Assembly (NCBI GenBank): GCA_002493325.1
Contig: DKYL01000056.1
Span: 717-10,797 of the forward strand
Origin: Ruminococcaceae bacterium UBA7101
Lineage (GTDB): Bacteria > Bacillota > Clostridia > Oscillospirales > Acutalibacteraceae
Reading direction: 5' to 3'
DNA: 10,081 bases
Made by a program: the position numbers and the translations under genes. The stretch's first letter is position 1; the number at the start of each line of letters is the position of its first letter. The notes below the pieces were generated by a model. That model was given only the letters and a program-made list of their open reading frames with translations, was not told the origin of the DNA and did no database searches. Shown piece by piece: positions 7,401 through 10,081 of the stretch.

Positions 7401-9584
7401 AAGCTCCATAGTAAATAAATCATTATTTTCAAATGCAGATGCACCGATTGCCGTCAGCTTATCAGCATTGCTGATTTTGGTAAAATTACAATTTATGAAA
7501 GCCTTCTGACCGATTTCAGGAACAGCAGAAAGACTTATTGAATCCTGACTCATATTACAGTTTTCAAAAGCAGATGCACCTATATAATTAACCTTGCCGA
7601 ACTTTGTATTTGAAAGTCGGCTGTTGCCGGCAAAAGCACTGATACCGATATAGCTTACACTTTGTGCATCTACAAAATCAAGATCATTGCCCGAAAAGGC
7701 ATAATCACCGATTTTTATAACTGTTTTCGGCAGAGATACGGATGTCAGATTTTTATTTTTAAACACATTGTCACCGATTGCCGCAACTGCTTTACCCTGA
7801 ATTTTCTCAGGTACAATCAAATCACCGGACGGTCCGTAATAATCGATAATCGTGCTGCCGTAAAGTCTGAAATCACTCTCTTTAGCAAGCTGACCGAATA
7901 TATAAGAAGCTTTTGTTATTTTTGATTTATACTTGCTGCCATAATATGCAACTGCTTTAAATGTAGTATTTTTTGTTATGGTAACAGCAGAAGTATAACG
8001 TGTTGCTTTATTATTTGACTTTGACGGGTCGGAGCCGTCTGTGGTGTAATAAATCTCAGCCGATTTATCCGCAGATGTCATAGTGATGCTTAGACTTTTA
8101 TCCTGATAATATCCGCCGATCTTATTAAAGCATACAGGTGCAGTACGCTCCTTAGGAACATATTTTGTTAAAGATATTATGCCTGTTCCGAACTCGCTGT
8201 CACTCGCATCTTTATGAGGTATTACATTCTTTTTAATATAATCTTTTGTTTTGGAAGGAGAATCTTTTCCGTTAAGAAGTATTTTCATTGCACAGGCAGC
8301 AGAAACAAACGGAGTCGCCATTGAAGTTCCGCTTGCTTCAACATAATCCCCTCCCGGGAAACTGCTGAATATATCACTGCCGGGAGCACATACGTCAACC
8401 ACACTGCCGTAATTTGAATAATCATAATCAGGATAGCCGTTTTTTGCAAGAGCAGCGACTGTTATGCAATAGGGAGAATTTGCGGGATAGTAATACCTTG
8501 CATTATCCGACTCATTGCCTGCAGCAACACAAATTGTTATATTATTATCATACGCATTTTTGATTGCTGTTTTCAGAACATTGTTATTCCATACATCGGG
8601 ACCGCCAAGGCTCATATTAATAACGTCAACCTTTTGTGAAACAGCATAATTCACAGCGGAAGCAATCTGATAATCAGAGGCCTTTCCTGCAGCATTAAGT
8701 GCCTGCACGGCAAGAATTTTTACATTTTCAGGAGTATTGTCGGCAATAATACCCGACACATGTGTACCGTGACCGTGTTCATCATCATATGAGTTTCCGA
8801 TAACAGACTTACTGCTGCTTAAAATTCTGCCCTGAAGGAACTGATGATCCATATCAACACCCGAATCAATAACAGCAACAGTTACCTGTTTATTAAGTCC
8901 ATTCTCTTTTGAATAGCTCACTGCCTGCGGTGAATCAATATAATCCGCACCCCAGGACAGATTTTCACTCAGTAGGAAATCAGATGCCGAATAAGCGCTA
9001 ACACTGTATGTATTTTCACCTGTTACTGAATTAACATTGTCACTGTCATTCAATATTTCGTAAGCATTCTTCGTTTCTGCCTCACTGTCAAACTGCAAAA
9101 GGACACTGCCGTCAGGTGTTTCAAGTGAATCAATGCTGTTAACGTCAGGAATACTGCCATCATAATCAACTATCAAGCGCTTAGTCTGATAAGGCTTGCA
9201 GTAAATTTTTGACTCGTCCGTTTCAACCGCCTCAATGGCAAGTTCATCGGAACATTCATCAATCGGAACATATGTAACATTATTGTCAACAATTGTATTT
9301 TCCTCACTTATTGACTGAGCGTCTGTGCCAAGCTCGTCAGCATCAACGTATAAAACATCGTCAACAATCTTTGTTTTTACATCGTCGCCTTCTTTAAACG
9401 CTTTATCATCAACCACTGTGATCGGGTCAAAATATTCAATATCATTATATTTTTCGGTGAACGCAGTTACCTCATCATAAAACGCATTCCATTTTTCACT
9501 TTCATTCTCAGCCGCAAAAGAAACGACAGGAAGAGAGGTCACTGTCAATAAAACACTCAAAAACAATGCAAAAAACCTTTTCAT
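4407..9584 (-). CDS. Secreted subtilisin-family (S8) serine protease with leucine-rich repeats and C-terminal beta domains
   Basis: A 1725-residue exported endopeptidase, predicted to cleave extracellular proteins. Order: signal peptide 1-25 (basic start, hydrophobic core, cleavage near SFA|A); acidic propeptide-like region about 26-205; S8 catalytic domain about 210-475 with Asp240 (VIDSGVD), His272 (HGHGTHVSG), oxyanion-hole Asn357 (AAGNES) and Ser421 (GTSMATP), all intact; chitobiase/hexosaminidase C-terminal-like domain 482-563 (YYTTDGSDPS); BspA/LRR_5-type leucine-rich repeats about 600-1045; Ig-like segment about 1080-1157 (YQWQYS, SGYYRCVV); tandem beta repeats about 1269-1624; fibronectin III domain about 1630-1725. 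No LPXTG, dockerin, transmembrane anchor or S-layer domain was seen, so release or non-covalent attachment is inferred. The ATG follows AGGAG by 5 bases. Typical subtilisins are 300-500 residues, so most of this protein is accessory, probably for binding. Protein target unknown. Confidence 0.93.
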   Translation of the reverse strand: MKRFFALFLSVLLTVTSLPVVSFAAENESEKWNAFYDEVTAFTEKYNDIEYFDPITVVDDKAFKEGDDVKTKIVDDVLYVDADELGTDAQSISEENTIVDNNVTYVPIDECSDELAIEAVETDESKIYCKPYQTKRLIVDYDGSIPDVNSIDSLETPDGSVLLQFDSEAETKNAYEILNDSDNVNSVTGENTYSVSAYSASDFLLSENLSWGADYIDSPQAVSYSKENGLNKQVTVAVIDSGVDMDHQFLQGRILSSSKSVIGNSYDDEHGHGTHVSGIIADNTPENVKILAVQALNAAGKASDYQIASAVNYAVSQKVDVINMSLGGPDVWNNNVLKTAIKNAYDNNITICVAAGNESDNARYYYPANSPYCITVAALAKNGYPDYDYSNYGSVVDVCAPGSDIFSSFPGGDYVEASGTSMATPFVSAACAMKILLNGKDSPSKTKDYIKKNVIPHKDASDSEFGTGIISLTKYVPKERTAPVCFNKIGGYYQDKSLSITMTSADKSAEIYYTTDGSDPSKSNNKATRYTSAVTITKNTTFKAVAYYGSKYKSKITKASYIFGQLAKESDFRLYGSTIIDYYGPSGDLIVPEKIQGKAVAAIGDNVFKNKNLTSVSLPKTVIKIGDYAFSGNDLDFVDAQSVSYIGISAFAGNSRLSNTKFGKVNYIGASAFENCNMSQDSISLSAVPEIGQKAFINCNFTKISNADKLTAIGASAFENNDLFTMELPNVKSVGNNAFSGNKNIKSIKLNNAVSIGSKAFYNCFNLDNVALPKAESIGADAFSNCNLAGTLSLPKVKEISDGAFSNTGVQNVSLPVCTHIGADVFKNCSSLATLEAPKCEYLGNFTNNSYDFKTLDLPSLKELNSIYSCRYLEKINIPQCYTASDNCRITLCPQLRIFSVPLLTVLPDISYCGSLEVINLPNAVEANEHSVSGLSNLKLLNLSALSKAPAISNCNSLETVILSSAVSLSEIKNCGNLKNLVIPKVKSFNDSLLSGSMGSIEKLSLDSAETVTLTSDNNINYSMPKLKSLSSNNTAELSVAIPQAAKLSNVNSASTIYTANTALSGYNVVSSPVISSDLPEQYTLDGNTADALSVSAYCAKPLYQWQYSESSSFNSPSNIAGNNKDTIIPDKSGYYRCVVIDTENGKKAISSICEVTCEIKTVQMKFSSTNRLNVLWRDTFLSNITSETIYIPVGDNISVYEDVNIKAVKQNNTSVTASDGLYTVKASGNAQITSNDRNDLSNAKIVNTSSKDKHYGSYYSSGEREPMFKLVYNNKELIKDKDYAVRVISDKAPVLPGTYNFTVIGLGDYYGRLSDNFVIHKASINDCKFAEIKPQVYTGYFIEPVIKATIDGKAVDSFDVYYVDNFNVGTATATVCGTGYIDGEKDIQFRIGYDLSDAKVTLNKSSCYYSEINPCKPKPTVVYNGRTLKENSDYKVSYKNNNAVGTATVTVTGTGNYVNSRSANFKIVKGVPFEPKLSKTSFVYNGGVQRPTVTVKDNKGNALTYKKDFKVDYSNWSSTNAGTYKVTVHFIGKYCGSKSYNYRITAQTKVTPKLNKNVFTTNGKVQKSDVIVTDAKGNKLVKNKDFTLSYSNSNSKNVGRYTVTVKMKGNYSGSKTFPYYINPKPTEFVPSNKGGFKAISRGFTLKWNKQNSQTTGYQLQYATKRDFSNAATITIANPNTTSYTIKGRAANTRYYVRIRTYKKIGNGTFYSNWNSGTKSVVTLR
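4713..5399 (-). repeat. Tandem repeats of about 75 residues in the protease C-terminus
   Basis: Three consecutive copies of 75, 74 and 75 residues at protein positions 1396-1470, 1473-1546 and 1550-1624. Each shares a lead lysine-rich strand, a Val-x-Asp/Tyr-Asn-Gly-type segment, a K-x-x-x-D-(F/Y)-x-(V/L)-x-Y core, an (A/V)-G-(T/R)-(Y/A)-x-V-T-V strand, then a G-(N/K)-Y turn. More divergent relatives occur just N-terminal (about 1269-1321 and 1325-1393). The spacing and beta pattern resemble bacterial surface Ig-like/MBG-type modules; family assignment is inferred. Confidence 0.7.
6450..7787 (-). repeat. Leucine-rich repeat array inside the protease
   Basis: Protein residues about 600-1045 in units of roughly 20-24 residues. 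In the first half (to about residue 840) units follow IG-x2-AF-x-N-x2-L-x2-(V/L)-x-LP, the BspA/LRR_5 form, for example IGSKAFYNCFNLDNVALP and IGADAFSNCNLAGTLSLP. In the second half the IG-x2-AF part is lost and shorter units of the form L-x3-x-(I/L)-x-(L/I)-P remain. The first half is confidently LRR_5; the second is LRR-like by periodicity. Confidence 0.85.
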
Positions 9585-9618
9585 AACTTCTCCTAAAAAA
9601 CAAAATATTTCCTAATCA

Positions 9619-9647
9619 ATTATATCATCAGATAAACCAAAAAACAA
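9619..9647 (-). promoter_or_regulatory. Promoter of the protease gene
   Basis: Minus-strand TTGTTT (9647-9642), a 17-bp spacer and a perfect TATAAT (9624-9619) preceded by TGA, an extended -10. The predicted start near 9612 gives a leader of about 28 bases before the ATG, with AGGAG in place. The -35 box lies inside the T-rich tail of the preceding terminator. Confidence 0.7.
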
Positions 9648-9663
9648 CCCTGCAAGAGCAGGG
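9642..9663 (-). terminator. Intrinsic terminator of the upstream hypothetical gene
   Basis: A perfect 6-bp GC-rich stem GCAGGG/CCCTGC reversed (CCCTGC 9648-9653 with GCAGGG 9658-9663) and a 4-base loop. On the minus strand it is followed by TTGTTTTTTGG. It lies 33 bases past the stop of the gene at 9697-10044 and separates it from the protease gene. Confidence 0.85.
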
Positions 9664-9696
9664 CTGCGTCATTGTTTTAAACTATGGAATAAAACT

Positions 9697-10044
9697 TCAG
9701 GCAATTTTGCTGTTAATGCTAAGAATACCGGAAATACCATCCATCAATTCCTTGCATAATGGCTCATCAGAAAGAATGTATCCATGCAGACCTGAATGAA
9801 TTAAAACGGTTTTAATATCAGGCAAAACATAGCAAACAGATTCTATTTCTCTTGCGGAGATATAACAAATCTGCTTAAAAAGTTCCCAATCTCTTATAGG
9901 AACAAATTTATCACTGTTAGAATTAATTTTTTCTAAGTCTTTCAATACATCTTTTGAATTTTGTGCCGAATGATTATTTTTCAGAGGTACATGAAATGAA
10001 TAAAAAACGATTGTTTCACTGATATTAAAAAGAAATTTCATCAT
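9697..10044 (-). CDS. Hypothetical protein, possibly 5'-truncated by the window edge
   Basis: 115 residues from the first in-frame ATG; I do not recognise the family. It is soluble, with no signal peptide, clear membrane segment or metal-binding motif, and the middle (about 48-80) looks alpha/beta (RDWELFKQICYISAREIE, then VCYVLPDIKTVLIHSG). No ribosome site precedes the ATG pair at 10044 and 10041. The same frame stays open for the 12 codons up to the window edge, so the true start may lie outside this window. The gene has its own strong terminator at 9642-9663, which argues that it is a real transcribed gene. Function unknown. Confidence 0.55.
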   Translation of the reverse strand: MMKFLFNISETIVFYSFHVPLKNNHSAQNSKDVLKDLEKINSNSDKFVPIRDWELFKQICYISAREIESVCYVLPDIKTVLIHSGLHGYILSDEPLCKELMDGISGILSINSKIA

Positions 10045-10081
10045 TTTTATAAATTTATGAGACTGTAAAATAAAGTGTGTA

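Noticed and set aside
4713..7787. Repeat arrays considered as CRISPR or mobile-element repeats
   Set aside because: The repeats are protein-level and in frame, with divergent DNA and no regular identical repeat-spacer pattern, terminal inverted repeats or transposase.
7662..7925. Plus-strand open frame of 87 codons inside the protease gene
   Set aside because: It is antisense to the start of the LRR array and the chitobiase-C-like domain, with no ribosome site and no recognisable protein features.

Overview
The window is about 10 kb of AT-rich DNA with seven genes, all on the minus strand. The base composition, strong GGAGG-type ribosome sites, TTGACT/TATAAT promoters and the gene families point to a low-GC Gram-positive bacterium of the class Clostridia. 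A gut Oscillospiraceae (Ruminococcus-like) or Lachnospiraceae species is my best guess, inferred from a very large secreted protease carrying BspA-type leucine-rich repeats and a C-terminal fibronectin III domain. No rRNA, tRNA, CRISPR array or intact mobile element was seen.

In transcription order (high to low coordinates):
(1) 9697-10044 (possibly continuing past the window edge): hypothetical protein, closed by a strong hairpin terminator.
(2) 4407-9584: secreted 1725-residue subtilisin-family protease with its own extended -10 promoter. Its -35 box lies in the T-run of the preceding terminator. The order is signal peptide, propeptide, S8 catalytic domain with an intact Asp/His/Ser triad, chitobiase-C-like domain, a long leucine-rich-repeat array, an Ig-like segment, tandem beta repeats and a fibronectin III domain.
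(3) 3884-4285: small P-loop protein with its own candidate promoter and a 12-bp-stem terminator.
(4) 2665-3684: atypical NAD(P)-binding extended-SDR protein with a near-perfect promoter and a perfectly palindromic terminator.
(5) 2541 down to 172: three-gene operon of a TetR-family regulator, an ABC ATPase and an ABC-2 permease. The genes are spaced by 10 bp and then a 4-bp overlap. A 28-bp imperfect palindrome covers the predicted transcription start and is the probable autoregulatory operator.

Functionally, the TetR-ABC operon looks like a self-regulated exporter, induced by an unknown ligand. The protease is probably exported to degrade or bind extracellular polymers. The P-loop protein and the SDR protein each form single-gene units, and nothing in the sequence links them to their neighbours. 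The regulatory layout is unusually compact: two terminators abut or overlap the -35 box of the next gene. I see no clear evidence for a wholly new multi-gene system. The best candidates for new biology are the small P-loop protein, the SDR with a Tyr-x-x-x-Arg motif, and the architecture of the giant protease.
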